A stretch of 64,000 nucleotides of DNA from Limnoperna fortunei (lineage: Eukaryota > Mollusca > Bivalvia > Mytilida > Modiolidae): NCBI GenBank assembly GCA_944474755.1, contig OX104115.1, positions 63,368,648 to 63,432,647 of the forward strand, in the 5' to 3' direction. Numbering within the stretch: position 1 is the stretch's first letter; the number at the start of each line of letters is the position of its first letter. Positions 1-10,643 of the stretch are shown piece after piece. The notes under the pieces are model-generated. The model ran no database searches, was not told the DNA's origin, and was given only the letters and a program-made list of their open reading frames with translations. The position numbers were made by a program, and so were the translations under genes.

Positions 1-2990
1 GCCACGTATATGAAATAAATAGAACTTTTTGTATACGTCTGGTAGTTTAAACAGTTATCGGACTTTGTGCGTGTGTCCATTTCAATTAGTAAAACGCGAA
101 AGTACTTTCCTTCGAGGGCATCAAATTTCGTGGTTTGATCAAAAGTTACATGTGCATGAGTTCTTAAACTCGTGGATTAACGATTTCGAAAAATGTCAAA
201 AATTGAAGTTGAAAAACAATCATATCCTTTTGATTTCAAATCAGTAAAATTAGATGAAATTCATCATGTCGATGTTTCCATTTAACCATCGGTCTCTAAG
301 GATATCCAGACATCTCTCGATGTTTAGGTACTTCTTGGCGTTTGGTCTAGTGGTTCCACCGGCAGCTGTGCAATATGTTTGTTTGGGCATTTAGGTCATT
401 TTCTTTATTTACAAGGCCATTCTTTGACGCTGTTTGTTGTCCTGGGTCCAACTGTTTCAAAGTTTTCCAATCTGACAAATCACCTTCCATCCATTGCGGA
501 ATATTCTTGTACAGAATTCTTTTGCAGTCCTGGTCCCTGTTTTCTAGAAGCTAAATGTTTATCTGAGCATTTCCATCTTGAAATATGATGCAAAGTATGT
601 TTTACAAGCCAATTATACTTCGAGCAATTAAAAAAGGCTTGGGCTGATCGAGAGATACAAATTAAGCAATGTTATAAAAATTAGGGATTGAGTAAAATTA
701 GTTGAATTAGTGATAATTTGTGATAATTTGTTTATCTTTAAATACAAACTCGGATAGAAGTTCATACATAATTCCATAGTTTAAAGTTTTCAAAATATAT
801 TTCGTTTACTTTCTGTTAATTCTGAGGACAAAATGTCATCTTAATTTTATTACTTTAAAAGAGAGTTTTTATATTTTGTCTTCTAGAATTTCAAAAACAT
901 GTTTTTAAATACGGATAATGTATTATTATAAGACATTATAAAAACATCGTGCTCATATTTTATTTTAAACAAACATTTTATTGTTCAGGTAAATTACAGG
1001 TAAAAATTAAATACCCTTCCAAGGTTGTTCTTAATCCATTACCTTAATATATATAAGAAATGGATAATCATTTTCTTACAAGCTTAGAACATTATAAAGG
1101 TGTTGAAATCATTACAAATTTGTACCTCAAATTAATACTTGAATAAATTAAAATAGAAGAAATTATCAGTCAATTTATGTATTTTTGCTAATAAAATCCA
1201 TTCAAAATATGGGAACACTGTTATTTAAATAACAGACACTATAACCAGATAATCAAAATCTATTTATAATCAACTTTGAAACCATTAAGAAAAATATATA
1301 TGAAGTACAGCTGTATATGATGCTGGATACAAGTGTCAGTCATGACATCGAGGAACGGTCATTGTTAGCAAACCAGAAACTTAGTGGATGAAATGCTTAA
1401 AAGTGGACGTTAGTGAAAGTTTTGACTATACACTTATAATAACTCCGCTGATTTCAGCGAATCGTACTGTGATTCAATAGAATTGAAACATTTTTCAATG
1501 GAATTACAAACGTTTTATCGGAGAGTTTTATTAACAGCTGCGTTCGTATGTGGTAGAGCATTGTACATTTCATAATGGGTGGTGGAGGCACTATATTGCC
1601 ACTGAGAGACGGGGCAGCTATGGAGCCCTTGACGGTATCTGCACTAGTGACACATTTAGTAAGTGTGTTTCTGCAAGTTTAGGTGAAAGTCTTTCTATTG
1701 CGGTGTTACATCAATTATTACTAGATGGTTTTATTATAGAATGAAAATATTTGTAAATGTTTTGATTAATTAACAGTAACAATAACTCCTAACTACAGTC
1801 CACTAATGTAACATTACATGTTTTGATCATTAAGAATGATATAATTTGTTTATTGTTTTTGATTCAGTAGAGATAATTGTATTAAATCTCTTACTTAAAA
1901 CATAGTTTCTGGCTTTCTTTAAAAATAAGAACTACAAAATCAAGCTAGGTCGAAAGCACTTTACTATGTTCTAATGATAATGTAGTATATCAGTATTTTG
2001 TCAATTTGTCACCACGTGTTTAAGTTTGGCTAACTTCCACATTATAAGTTTTCTTGCTTTTTCGGTCATGTCAAGCTATATTTATATTTTAGGTATTTTA
2101 CCTGAGTCCTCATTTCATTGTTTGTGAAGGTTTCTCAGCGTTTAACCAGTATTTGAAAGGTGAAATATTGTTTTTAACTGCTTGTCTACGATGCAACGTG
2201 GTTCGATGTATCGCCATTGTTGTGAAGTCATGAATATGCAAGAGTCCAGAGTAGTCTCGATCACTCAAACTCATATAATAATTGCGTCGGGGGTCACCTC
2301 GTTGTAAATTCGCTACAATAGGTGGAGATAAATAAATAAACAAATAACTTTTATTTAGAGTCCACATATATATGCACAATAAGGTGTGCTTTTAACCGAC
2401 ATAAATAACAATATCAAATAATGCAATATAACAAAACAATTATTCTATTTTAGGACCCTATTTTAGACCATGAAAACCATGAAAACTTGTCTACACTTAT
2501 AAAATGACTTCACAGTGTGCTTTTATCTTGATAACAATAGCGTGCATAACAATAATATTTGTTTAATTAGATTGATAAAGTAATATTATATAAAAATATT
2601 CAAATGTAATTGTTTTATAAGATGGTACTGGTTCCCCGTACAAACAATTTGCGGCACATGACCTTTGAAATGACAGAATTGCCTCATGAAAATATCCAAA
2701 AGTTCACTAATTTCATGATTTATCACACAGGGGGACCTAACGTAAATCGATATTAGGTCGTCACAGTCCTAAAGTCGTTGGATTTCTTTATCGCAAGATT
2801 CTCGTTTATTGCTTCGTCAGACAAAGTTAGGAGACGGTCCATTTGAAAGCAGAAACATTTTCACTAAAAGTAATTCCTATCACTACTTGTGAAATACTCT
2901 CATTATAAGATTCTAGTGTTTGTTGAAAAGACCAGGAAAACTATGTCTTATTTCTCTCCTGTTGATGATATGTTTTGATAATACTATGCA
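1..2990. other. no gene recognised (AT-rich unique DNA)
   Basis: Only short open frames occur here (at most about 90 codons). They have no recognisable domain, no splice-site-bounded coding bias and no flanking repeat structure. The frames near 29-247, 379-588 and 2110-2379 (minus) look like chance frames or very old repeat remnants. No RNA gene, SINE or palindrome was found. Confidence 0.6.
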
Positions 2991-3000
2991 CTGCCGATAT

Positions 3001-3782
3001 TAGACTTGCCACAAGTCCCTTTGAATTTGCTATTAGAGAGATACTACTTCATTATCAACATTTCCTATACTATCAGCTTGTGTACAAAAATTTCTTCCAA
3101 CAAATTGTAAACCATTCCCCATTTATTAAGTTACTTGCTTTGCAACCCAACCATTACAGATTTTTAGACGTTGAAATAGACATTGAAAATATACTACATT
3201 ATACATGTATATTGTCAAAACGTAAATATGTTGATATTAATTCATACAAAAAAAAACGATTGTGGAAAGCCTATTGACATGTACAGGATGTATTGTTTTG
3301 CTCTCATTTGAAATTGCAACATTTACCAATCTTTTTCAAAACCATGAAAGAATAAAGCCATTGTAATTGGTTATTGTTGTTTTCCTATTATCATCACTTA
3401 TGAAGAGTCAGTTACTTCATTTTTTTTAAAATTCCCTCGATACTTTCTACATGATGTGACTTCATGAAGCCATAAATACACAGAATTAAATGTTTATTAA
3501 AATAAATTTATTCAACATCATATAAAGAATGTGAAATTCTAGCTGCCTTGTCATCGGGAAGGTTAAGGCAGAATCGTGGCTTTCAGTAATATTTAGTTTA
3601 TTGCAATTTTATTACCAATCTGTCAAAGTTAATTAGTTTTATTTGTTTTGATTTCTGGCCTCATTTTAAGACACTGCAGACTTTACAAGTCCCTTTGTAC
3701 ACAAGTAGATAGTATAAGAAATGTTGAAATCTATCTCTCCAATAGCAAAAAAAAAATTTCAAAGGGACTTGTGGCAAGTCTA
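3001..3782. mobile_element. MITE-like element with ~95-bp TIRs and 9-bp target duplication
   Basis: The ends are inverted copies starting TAGACTTGCCACAAGTCCCT. The inverted match continues imperfectly for about 95 bp on each side (left 3001-3095, right about 3690-3782). The same 9-mer TGCCGATAT lies directly outside both ends (2992-3000 and 3783-3791), as expected for a target-site duplication. The interior has no transposase; the 100-codon frame at 2975-3277 crosses the left boundary and is not a gene. A 9-bp duplication with long TIRs is typical of Mutator-like elements, so a non-autonomous MULE is the best guess. Superfamily is inference. Confidence 0.75.
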
Positions 3783-3791
3783 TGCCGATAT

Positions 3792-4125
3792 GCACGTAGG
3801 CACGAATCGAGCTAAGGGGATTAATCCATGATATTAACCATGTTATGTAATGACCACACGGTTATTTCCACTCTATTGTATGTATTTGTTGATGTAAAGG
3901 GCGTTGAAAGTGATTGACGACTTAAGGGCACTATCGACCCCCTAAGGTTCTGCAATTTATTAACATAAGAATACATTCTGCATTAGGTCATCATGTTGAT
4001 TTGATATGGAATATAGGTTACAACATGTATTAAGCGAACATTACACCCATATCAATCAATTTGCCCTTCCTAGCCAATTTTGTGTGGATTGTTGAAAAGT
4101 TGTATAATGTTTATATCTAATGACA
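3792..4125. other. no gene recognised
   Basis: AT-rich spacer between the MITE and a SINE. Nothing beyond background was seen. Confidence 0.5.
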
Positions 4126-4325
4126 GGCATTGGTGGCCGAGTGGTTAAGGGAGTTAGTCATAACTAATGACTTGGCCTGTCAACACTGTGGTTGTGGTTT
4201 CGAGTCTCACTGCAGGCAGGGTGTACTTGGGTATGATAAAATAAGTTGACGACATTACATCCGGCTAGATGACGACTTTCAGACAGTGGTATACTGGAGC
4301 GTCAGAACAACCCTTCTGTATATTT
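4126..4325 (+). mobile_element. tRNA-derived SINE
   Basis: The head has a Pol III type-2 promoter: box A TGGCCGAGTGG near 4133 and a box B-like GGTTTCGAGTCTC near 4196, spaced as in a Ser/Leu-type tRNA with a long variable region. GCAGGCAGGGTGTACTTGG follows, which matches the start of the tRNA-unrelated body in the other SINEs of this window (47.5, 57.9, 59.4 kb). The body then diverges, so this copy is old. It does not fold as a functional tRNA. Confidence 0.75.
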
Positions 4326-4330
4326 TCGTT

Positions 4331-4925
4331 TATTTAATCATATAAGATAAGCACCAAAAATTCCGAATGATGTGTCATTTGGAGGACAAGTGGTTTTTTT
4401 TCGTGTTTTGCAATACACAAGTGTATGCCTAAATGTCGCAATCCAATTATTTCAACAACTGACGACTTAATGTTGATTTACGTTACCTGTGGTTAAGACT
4501 CTTAAGATTGGGGCATATTTACATAGCATGGCACAAAACAATTTTGCGGTACATCGAATTATCATAATGCCCTATACAATTACTGAAATGCATCATAAAT
4601 ATATCCAATAAAGGAATCAATTTTGTTTTTCGCTCTTCCTTTAAAATAATCTATACTATTGAATCTTAGAGGTGCAAAATTGTTAGCCGGTATGACGTTT
4701 CAACCTCAAATCTAATGTTTAAACTTTATATGTGAAAAGTTTTAGACCATTGTACAGGTTGAAACTCATTATTCCAGACCCTTTTGTTTTCTTCATTAAA
4801 CAATTAGATGTAATCAACGATGTCGGATCGTAAAACCGATATAGATTTTAACCGTATATGTCAAAGGTAATTGTAACAGTATATGGAACAAAAACACAAT
4901 TAATGAATGCCCCTGTTTTCCTCTT
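4331..4925. other. no gene recognised
   Basis: AT-rich unique sequence without long frames or repeats. Confidence 0.5.
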
Positions 4926-5345
4926 TGTTTATTATAACATAAAGTCAATTAAAAAAATTCCACCGATGTTTCTGGAATGCCATTTGGTAGTCTAAAAGTA
5001 CCATACCACTTCCAAACTATACCCAAAATTTAGAAAAATTGATCAAAACTAACTCTTTTTAAAGCTCAGGAAGCATCCCTTTCTTCATGGATGAAGTCCG
5101 ACCTACTCCGAGAACAGGAAATTGGCAATTATTCCACTAGACCAAATTACTCCTAATCCATTATATTTCATCAAATGTTTAATTTCAAAAAAAATTTTTC
5201 AAAGTTCCTTCTTTCCAATAAGCCCAAAAAGTAGAACCAAAACAAGAAAAAAAGCCAAAGAAAAAATATTTCAAAGAAATATACCATTTTATGTGGAAAT
5301 ACATTCGTGGACAACTAGTTGCAAAGGTCATTAATTGTGTTGTCG
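4926..5345 (+). repeat. duplicated unit X-Y, uninterrupted copy
   Basis: Segment X (4926-5035, starting at TTATAACATAAAGTCAATTA) is repeated at about 5416-5519. Segment Y (about 5046-5340, including CCCTTTCTTCATGGATGAAG) is repeated at about 11705-11965. Here X and Y are contiguous. In the second copy they are separated by the Ngaro-type element, so this copy shows what the empty insertion site looked like. Confidence 0.7.
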
Positions 5346-5415
5346 TTCCATATGTAGTCTCGATCATCCAGACGCTTTATCGCATTTTGGACCAAGAACA
5401 CGATCAATTAGGCTT

Positions 5416-5519
5416 GTTTTATTATTATAACATAAAGTCAATTAAAAAAAAATACACCAATGCATTGGAAACGGAATTTGGTGGTCTGATACCGTACCAT
5501 ACCTAACTATATATCCAAA
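5416..5519 (+). repeat. second copy of unit X (left flank of the Ngaro-type insertion)
   Basis: Matches 4926-5035 in order and orientation and stops at the A1 repeat of the retrotransposon. Its continuation (unit Y) resumes after 11686. Confidence 0.65.
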
Positions 5520-5750
5520 AATTTATATATTTTTAAAAGTAAAATATTAATTGTGACAAAGCGAGCGGGATATTTATTAATATTCATGATTTCAGTTCAA
5601 TTCTTATCATGCGTAAGTGATAAATACTATTCTTTCATTGGTTCCTTTGAGTTTCTTTGTTTAGATTAATATATATTTCGATGTAGATTAAGAACTGCTC
5701 ATTCTTATGTGTAATGATTACACACTCATTTATGCGTGAATTATAATAAT
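5520..5750 (+). repeat. A1 split direct repeat of the Ngaro-type element
   Basis: Begins AATTTATATATTTTTAAAAG and ends TGAATTATAATAA. It matches A2 at 11147-11396 with scattered substitutions and a small indel region in the middle. Confidence 0.85.
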
Positions 5751-5754
5751 TCTG

Positions 5755-5930
5755 ATTTTGAAGTAAAAGGCAAGCATATTTCTGGCGAGACAAATCGCTT
5801 GTCAGATTTTTTGTCACGTTGGAACAGTAATAAGAAGTTTGAGACATTATTCAGTCGTGAGGTTAAGAATAGACAAATGTCTGAAGTATTTTTGTCAGAT
5901 GATTTTTTTAGATTTACTGATGATTGGTAA
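5755..5930 (+). pseudogene. C-terminal tail of an RT/RNase H polyprotein
   Basis: About 55 codons remain. The segment with the GKHISGETNRLSDFLSRW pattern is the typical end of the RNase H region in DIRS- and Ty3-like polyproteins, which usually end in a motif such as N-x-x-AD-x-LSR. The frame stops at 5928-5930 and the recombinase frame starts immediately downstream in another register. Everything upstream (gag, RT palm with its catalytic aspartates) is absent because A1 abuts this fragment. In an intact relative this would be one polyprotein of many hundred residues. Non-functional here. Confidence 0.65.
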
Positions 5931-6375
5931 TGATGTTATTTGACTGTAGGAATTTTGTTTTTTTTGCAGAGCTCGTTATTTTAAAAGAGAACATGAAAAG
6001 ATCATCTAGGTATGCCTACGCGGAGAGCACTTATAAAAATCTGAGAATACAATGGGAATCTTATTTCATGTTTTGTTTTTATTTTGATTTAAATCCTTTA
6101 CCTACAACTATCTATATTTTGTCTTTGTTTGCTCAGTTTTTAAGTAGGTCGTTTATGGCTGTATCATCAATCAAGAATTATATAAGTGGGGTAAGAACTT
6201 TACATTTATTTACGGATAAGCCATTTCCAGAATCTGATAAATTTCATTTAAATTTGGTTCTAAAGGGTTTGCGTTTGAATCTACAATGTCCAAAACAGGC
6301 TCATCCTATAACTCCTAGAATTTTATTAAATATGCTTAAATTTTTGGATTTTTCAAAAGCGTTTGATTCTACCAT
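5924..6375 (+). pseudogene. tyrosine recombinase, N-terminal part (split by LINE)
   Basis: This frame encodes the all-alpha SAM-like core-binding domain of a DIRS/Ngaro tyrosine recombinase, which handles integration of the circular cDNA intermediate. Typical features are the helical YAESTYKNLRIQWESYFMFC stretch and a later SSIKNYISGVRTL segment. The frame continues to the LINE junction at 6375. It resumes at 9525 after one copy of the TCTACCAT target duplication, where the segment with the first catalytic arginine (FRKSNL) lies. A pyrimidine-rich TTTTTTTTGCAG precedes the domain (to 5969), so the native reading may have used splicing, but the RNase H and recombinase registers do not match a simple intron there. 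Confidence 0.75.
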
Positions 6376-9300
6376 CTCCGCCGTGGCCGAACTCCGCCGT
6401 GGCCGGTCCCAAGCCCGGGTGAGAAAGGAGGAGGGTTAGGCGTGGGGCTAGCAACCCAACCCTGTAAAAACAATTCCGCTACGGAAACGAAAACAAGGGA
6501 AACAACTTCACCTGGCAAAGGGAATGAAGCAGTCCAGGCAACTGGGCTTATGAAGGATGGGGACCAAAGCCGAGAGGACGTCTCCAGCCCGACAGCGGAT
6601 CTCCTAACGCCGAAACGCCACATGCGAGTGGGATGCTGGAATGTACGAACATTGTACCAGACGGGAAAGTTAGTGCAGACAGTGAACGAGATGAACCGAT
6701 ACAACCTGGACCTACTCGCAATCACGGAGGCCAGATGGACCCAGACAGGAAAACAGAAACTGAACACAGGAGAATTGATCATCTGGTCAGGAAGAAAGGA
6801 TGACAATCACGATGAAGGAGTAGCTCTTATCATCAACGCGCTGCTGCAGTGGAAACCCATCAGTGAACGGCTCCTGTATGTGAGGATGAACTCAAGGTAC
6901 ATCAAGCTGTCGATCCTGGTAGCCTACGCCCCAATCAACGCGGCGGCAGAGGAGGACAAGGACCAGTTCTACAGCACAGTGCAGGCGGCACTCGAGGACA
7001 TCCCAGGGCACGACGTGTTTCTCCTGATGGGAGACTTTAATGCAAGAGTTGGCAGCAACAACTTGGACAGAGAGAGAATCATGGGACGTCATGGAGAGGG
7101 AGAATGCACGGAAAACGGCGAAAGACTCATCGATCTATGTGAAGAAAACAACCTCGTCATCGGCGGAACACTCTTCCAACACAAGACCATCCATACGCTT
7201 ACGTGGACATCACCGGACGGAAAAACTCGGAGCCAAATCGACCACATCATCATCAACGGAAAGTGGAGGCGCTCCCTACAAGATGTACGCGTGATGCGAC
7301 ACGCTGACGCTGGCAGTGACCACAATCTGGTAGTGGCGAAGCTGACCCTAAAGTTGAGGAAGGCAAAGATCGGAGACAAGAGGAGCCAGCGTTTCGACGT
7401 TGCCAAGCTGAAAGAACCGACAGCAAAGAAGGAATTCAGCATTTCCCTGAAGAACCGATTTGCAATCCTCCAGGATGACGCAGCGCTGACCATAGACAGC
7501 TTCAACAAAGCCTTGAAGGAAGCCGCCGAAGAGACCATTGGATACAGGAAGAACGCCAAGACAGAGTGGATTTCCAACGACACCTGGAAAACCATAGAAG
7601 AAAGAAGACAGATCAAGAAGAAGCTACTGGACTCCAAATCTCCAAGGCTAAAAGAACGAATAACGAGTCGGTACAGGGAGAAAGACAGAGAAGTCAAGAC
7701 ATCGACAAGAAGGGACAAGCGCAGATATATCGAACAACTTGCTGAGGATGCCGAGAGGGCCGCAGAACAGAAAGACATGAAAACCGTCTACATGACCACC
7801 AAGAAACTGAGAGGAGACCGCGGACAGAATCAAGACATCCCTGTAAGAGCAAAGGACGGAACCCCCATCACAGAAGAATATGCAAAACTAGAAAGGTGGA
7901 AAGAACACTTCCGTCACATCCTGAACCGGCCAGATCCACCAGCGCTTGCTGACATACCTGAGGCAGATGAGGACCTGGACATTGACATGGGAGACATTAG
8001 AGTGGAAGAAGTCAAGGCAGCCATCCACAAGCTGAAGAACGGTAAGGCCCCTGGAGAGGATGACGTGTGCCCCGAAATGCTCAAGGCGGAGGAAGAAGAA
8101 ACGCCACTGGTTCTTCAGTGCGTCTTGCAAGACATCTGGGAAAAGGAAAGATGCCCAGACATTTGGAGAACTGGCACCATCATCAAGCTGCCCAAGAAAG
8201 GAGATCTAGGGGACTGCAACAACTGGAGGGGCATCACTCTACTTTCTCTCACGAGCAAAGTCTTCTGCCGCATCATATTACAGCGCATCATAGCAGCGGT
8301 GGACATCAAACTGCCTCAAGAACAAGCTGGCTTCAGGAAAGGAAAGTCATGCACCGACCACATCTTCACGCTTCGGCAGATCTTGGAAAAGTCCCACGAA
8401 TGGAACAGCCCACTCTACCTGGTCTTCGTCGACTTCGAGAAGGCGTTTGACAGCCTACACCGTGACTCACTCTGGAAGATACTTCGACACTACGGCATTC
8501 CAAGGAAGCTGGTAACCATCATCCAGGACCTGTACAAGAACTTTGAGTGTCGCGTCATCCATAACAATGAACTTACCGAACCGTTCAATGTGCACACCGG
8601 AGTGAAGCAGGGATGCATCCTGTCGCCGATCCTATTTTCTCTGGACATTGATTGGCTGATGCGAAGCGTCACCGAAGGACAGCGACGAGGAATACAGTGG
8701 ACCTTGACGACAGCTCTGGAGGACCTGGACTATGCTGATGACCTTGGACTGTTGGCCCACAGACACCAGGACATCCAACAGAAGACCGAGAGACTCAGTG
8801 AGATTGCCAGCACCATCGGGCTTAAGGTCAACAACAAGAAGACCCAGGTCCTGAGGAAAAACGTCACCTCCAACACCCCTATCGCCATAGATGGCACTCC
8901 ATTGGAAGACGTGCAAGAATTTGTCTATTTGGGCAGCAAAGTGACAACCGATGGCGATTGCAACAAAGACATCAACACCAGAGTCAGCAAGGCAAATCAA
9001 GCTTTCGCCATGCTCAAGCCCATATGGAGAACCACCAGCCTCAGCATTCACACCAAAATCAAGATCTTCAGAAGCAACGTCATCAGTGTGCTCCTGTACG
9101 GATCAGAATGTTGGAAGACAACAACTGCCATTGAACAGAAGCTAGAAGTATTCCAGAATAAATGCTTGAGACGCATCCTGAAGATTTTCTGGCCTAACAC
9201 CATTTCAAACGAGGAGCTGCGCAGAAGAACAGGTGTGAACTCAATCCAAGAAACAATCCAGAAACGCCGATGGAGGTGGCTGGGACATGTTTGCCGCATG

Positions 9301-9524
9301 CCACCTGATTCGCTGCCAAGGATAGCCCTGCGATGGACCCCACAAGGGAAGAGGAACCGCGGGCGGCCAAAGGAGACCTGGCGCAGGACTGTGGAGAAAG
9401 ACCTGAAGAGCAGGGGACTGACCCTCGAAACAGCCCCCAGGACAGCAGCAGACCGAGCCAAGTGGAGTTCCCTTGCCATCGCCTCAAGCACCAGACGGCG
9501 CAGAGAGGATTGAGTGAGAGTGAG
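6376..9524 (+). mobile_element. complete APE-type non-LTR retrotransposon (RTE-like LINE)
   Basis: A GC-richer block inserted in an AT-rich recombinase gene. The 8-bp duplication TCTACCAT flanks it (6368-6375 and 9525-9532). The 5' end has a short GC-rich leader with a repeated CTCCGCCGTGGCCG motif. The single ORF runs almost to the 3' end, which closes with a short TGAG-rich repeat rather than poly(A). Absence of an ORF1, one APE-RT ORF of about 1000 aa and a non-poly(A) tail are RTE-clade features. The clade assignment is inference. It is 5'-complete with an open ORF, hence young. Confidence 0.85.
6442..9513 (+). CDS. endonuclease-reverse transcriptase (LINE ORF)
   Basis: 1023 aa with no stops or frameshifts. 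Residues 60-300 are an apurinic-like endonuclease: WN at 66-67, catalytic-type Glu in ITEARW (E96), GDFNA at 197-201 and SDHN at 292-295, all expected active-site motifs. A basic linker follows. The reverse transcriptase palm spans about 545-830, with the first catalytic Asp in FVDFEKAFD (D664), the KQGCILSPILF block near 720, and YADD at 764-767. The C-terminus (about 940-1020) is basic and Arg-rich with the GHVCRMP...RGRPKETW signature common in this LINE group. The product nicks the target and primes reverse transcription of its own RNA in the nucleus. The first ATG lies 66 bp inside the element. All catalytic motifs are present, so the copy could be competent. Antisense open frames across it are shadows. 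Confidence 0.9.
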   Translation: MGLATQPCKNNSATETKTRETTSPGKGNEAVQATGLMKDGDQSREDVSSPTADLLTPKRHMRVGCWNVRTLYQTGKLVQTVNEMNRYNLDLLAITEARWTQTGKQKLNTGELIIWSGRKDDNHDEGVALIINALLQWKPISERLLYVRMNSRYIKLSILVAYAPINAAAEEDKDQFYSTVQAALEDIPGHDVFLLMGDFNARVGSNNLDRERIMGRHGEGECTENGERLIDLCEENNLVIGGTLFQHKTIHTLTWTSPDGKTRSQIDHIIINGKWRRSLQDVRVMRHADAGSDHNLVVAKLTLKLRKAKIGDKRSQRFDVAKLKEPTAKKEFSISLKNRFAILQDDAALTIDSFNKALKEAAEETIGYRKNAKTEWISNDTWKTIEERRQIKKKLLDSKSPRLKERITSRYREKDREVKTSTRRDKRRYIEQLAEDAERAAEQKDMKTVYMTTKKLRGDRGQNQDIPVRAKDGTPITEEYAKLERWKEHFRHILNRPDPPALADIPEADEDLDIDMGDIRVEEVKAAIHKLKNGKAPGEDDVCPEMLKAEEEETPLVLQCVLQDIWEKERCPDIWRTGTIIKLPKKGDLGDCNNWRGITLLSLTSKVFCRIILQRIIAAVDIKLPQEQAGFRKGKSCTDHIFTLRQILEKSHEWNSPLYLVFVDFEKAFDSLHRDSLWKILRHYGIPRKLVTIIQDLYKNFECRVIHNNELTEPFNVHTGVKQGCILSPILFSLDIDWLMRSVTEGQRRGIQWTLTTALEDLDYADDLGLLAHRHQDIQQKTERLSEIASTIGLKVNNKKTQVLRKNVTSNTPIAIDGTPLEDVQEFVYLGSKVTTDGDCNKDINTRVSKANQAFAMLKPIWRTTSLSIHTKIKIFRSNVISVLLYGSECWKTTTAIEQKLEVFQNKCLRRILKIFWPNTISNEELRRRTGVNSIQETIQKRRWRWLGHVCRMPPDSLPRIALRWTPQGKRNRGRPKETWRRTVEKDLKSRGLTLETAPRTAADRAKWSSLAIASSTRRRRED

Positions 9525-10100
9525 TCTACCATTTGGTGTTTATTTTTGCATGCGTTTTTTCTCATGTTTCGAAAATCTAATTTGGTACCAGTTTCAGCAG
9601 ATTCTTTTGATTCTGGTAAGCAATTGTGGAGAGCATATTATTTTTGATAGAACAAAACGAATGCTTGTAGTTGATGTTTCTTGGTCCAAGACGATACAAT
9701 ATGGCGAAAGAGTATTGTCATTTCCGCTCTTAGAAATTCCTGGTTCCCCACTTTGCCCCGTTAAAGCGTATGAGCATATGATTTCTTTAGTACCAGTTTC
9801 TGGATCTAAACCCGCTTATTGTATATTGAGAAATAAAAAAGCAGTTTCGATTACTTATAGTAAATTTCAATCCGTTTTGAGATATTTGATTAAGAAAATT
9901 GGCCTGGATCCGCAACATTTTTCATCTCATAGTTTAAGGAGAGGTGGTACTTCATACGCTTTTTCTGCTAACGTACCGAGTGAGTTAATACAGTTGTATG
10001 GCGATTTGAAAAGTGACGCATATAAACGGTATTTAAGAACTTTTTTAAATGATAAGATTTTAGTAGCAGAAAGAATAAAAAGTCATATTATAAATTCAAT
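9525..10100 (+). pseudogene. tyrosine recombinase, C-terminal catalytic part
   Basis: Continues the interrupted recombinase after the LINE. The first 100 bp carry the FRKSNL segment (first catalytic Arg) in one frame. A single-nucleotide shift near 9625-9640 then moves the reading into the next frame, which continues to 10100. That frame holds the HSLRRGG motif (His-x-x-Arg, near 9928) and a tyrosine in the DAYKRYL segment (near 10020), the expected nucleophile. All catalytic positions are therefore recognisable, but the gene is broken by the LINE and by the frameshift. The family rejoins circular cDNA to genomic DNA without target duplication, which fits the absence of an obvious duplication around the element. 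Confidence 0.8.
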
Positions 10101-10129
10101 GTAAGGTCTTTTTCAGGGTGTTTTTTTAG

Positions 10130-10643
10130 GAGAAAAGCTACCATTATCTCTGCTTCCATTCCAAAGTATGTTCGTGGAATACGAGATTGTACCGTTCAGG
10201 CATTTCCGGGGGCAACGACTGGTAGATTAACAGTTTTGATAAACAAGGGAGTAATAAAGTTAGATAATATTGATATTGTTCTTGTACATATTGGCATAAA
10301 TAATATTGAATCTCATAATTTAGAACAAATTTTATCTTACTATGGGGATTTGTTATACACAATCAAGAGCAAGACGGCTGCCAAAATTGTTGTTACTTCT
10401 TTTTTACCGAGGTTAATTGATTATAAGGTTACAGATAGTAAAGTACGTTCAGTAGATTCTGGATTAAAAAAGTTATGTGCGAGAAGAGAAATTTTGTACT
10501 CGAATATTTATAGAAGTTTTTTATGTGGAAATAAGCCAGATGCTTCATTGTTTGATCCCAATGACGGTTTGCATTTGAATAATGCTGGAACTGCTAGATT
10601 GAGGTTAAAATTTATTAATATTATTAAACATGTTCAACTTTAA
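10130..10643 (+). CDS. SGNH/GDSL-like hydrolase of Ngaro-type element (possibly degenerate)
   Basis: An open frame of about 170 codons. The ATG-initiated part starts at 10236, but the domain clearly begins earlier, without an ATG, near 10130. SGNH blocks are visible in order. Block I is IISASIP (Ser kept, the usual Gly-Asp before it replaced). The block II Gly is in FPGATTG, block III is GINN, and block V is DGLHL (Asp-x-x-His). A hydrolase ORF of unknown role is known from some Ngaro retrotransposons. GTAAGG at 10101 and TTTTTTTAG at 10121-10129 flank the junction with the recombinase; skipping 10101-10129 would keep both in one frame. Whether it is translated separately, spliced or dead is unclear. 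Confidence 0.65.

Noticed and set aside
2110..2379. 89-codon minus-strand ORF
   Set aside because: The sequence looks protein-like in parts (VANLQRGDPRRNYYMSLSDR) but no domain, splice sites or repeat partner in the window could be found.
2975..3277. 100-codon plus-strand ORF
   Set aside because: Starts outside and ends inside the MITE, crossing its boundary; not a gene of the element or the host.
5926..5969. Intron between RNase H tail and recombinase (GTAATG...TTTTTTTTGCAG)
   Set aside because: Sites look plausible but removing the segment does not keep the recombinase frame and creates a stop at the junction.
6892..9565. Antisense open frames (up to 229 codons) across the LINE ORF
   Set aside because: Shadows of a GC-richer sense ORF with clear endonuclease and RT motifs; the antisense products show no domain.
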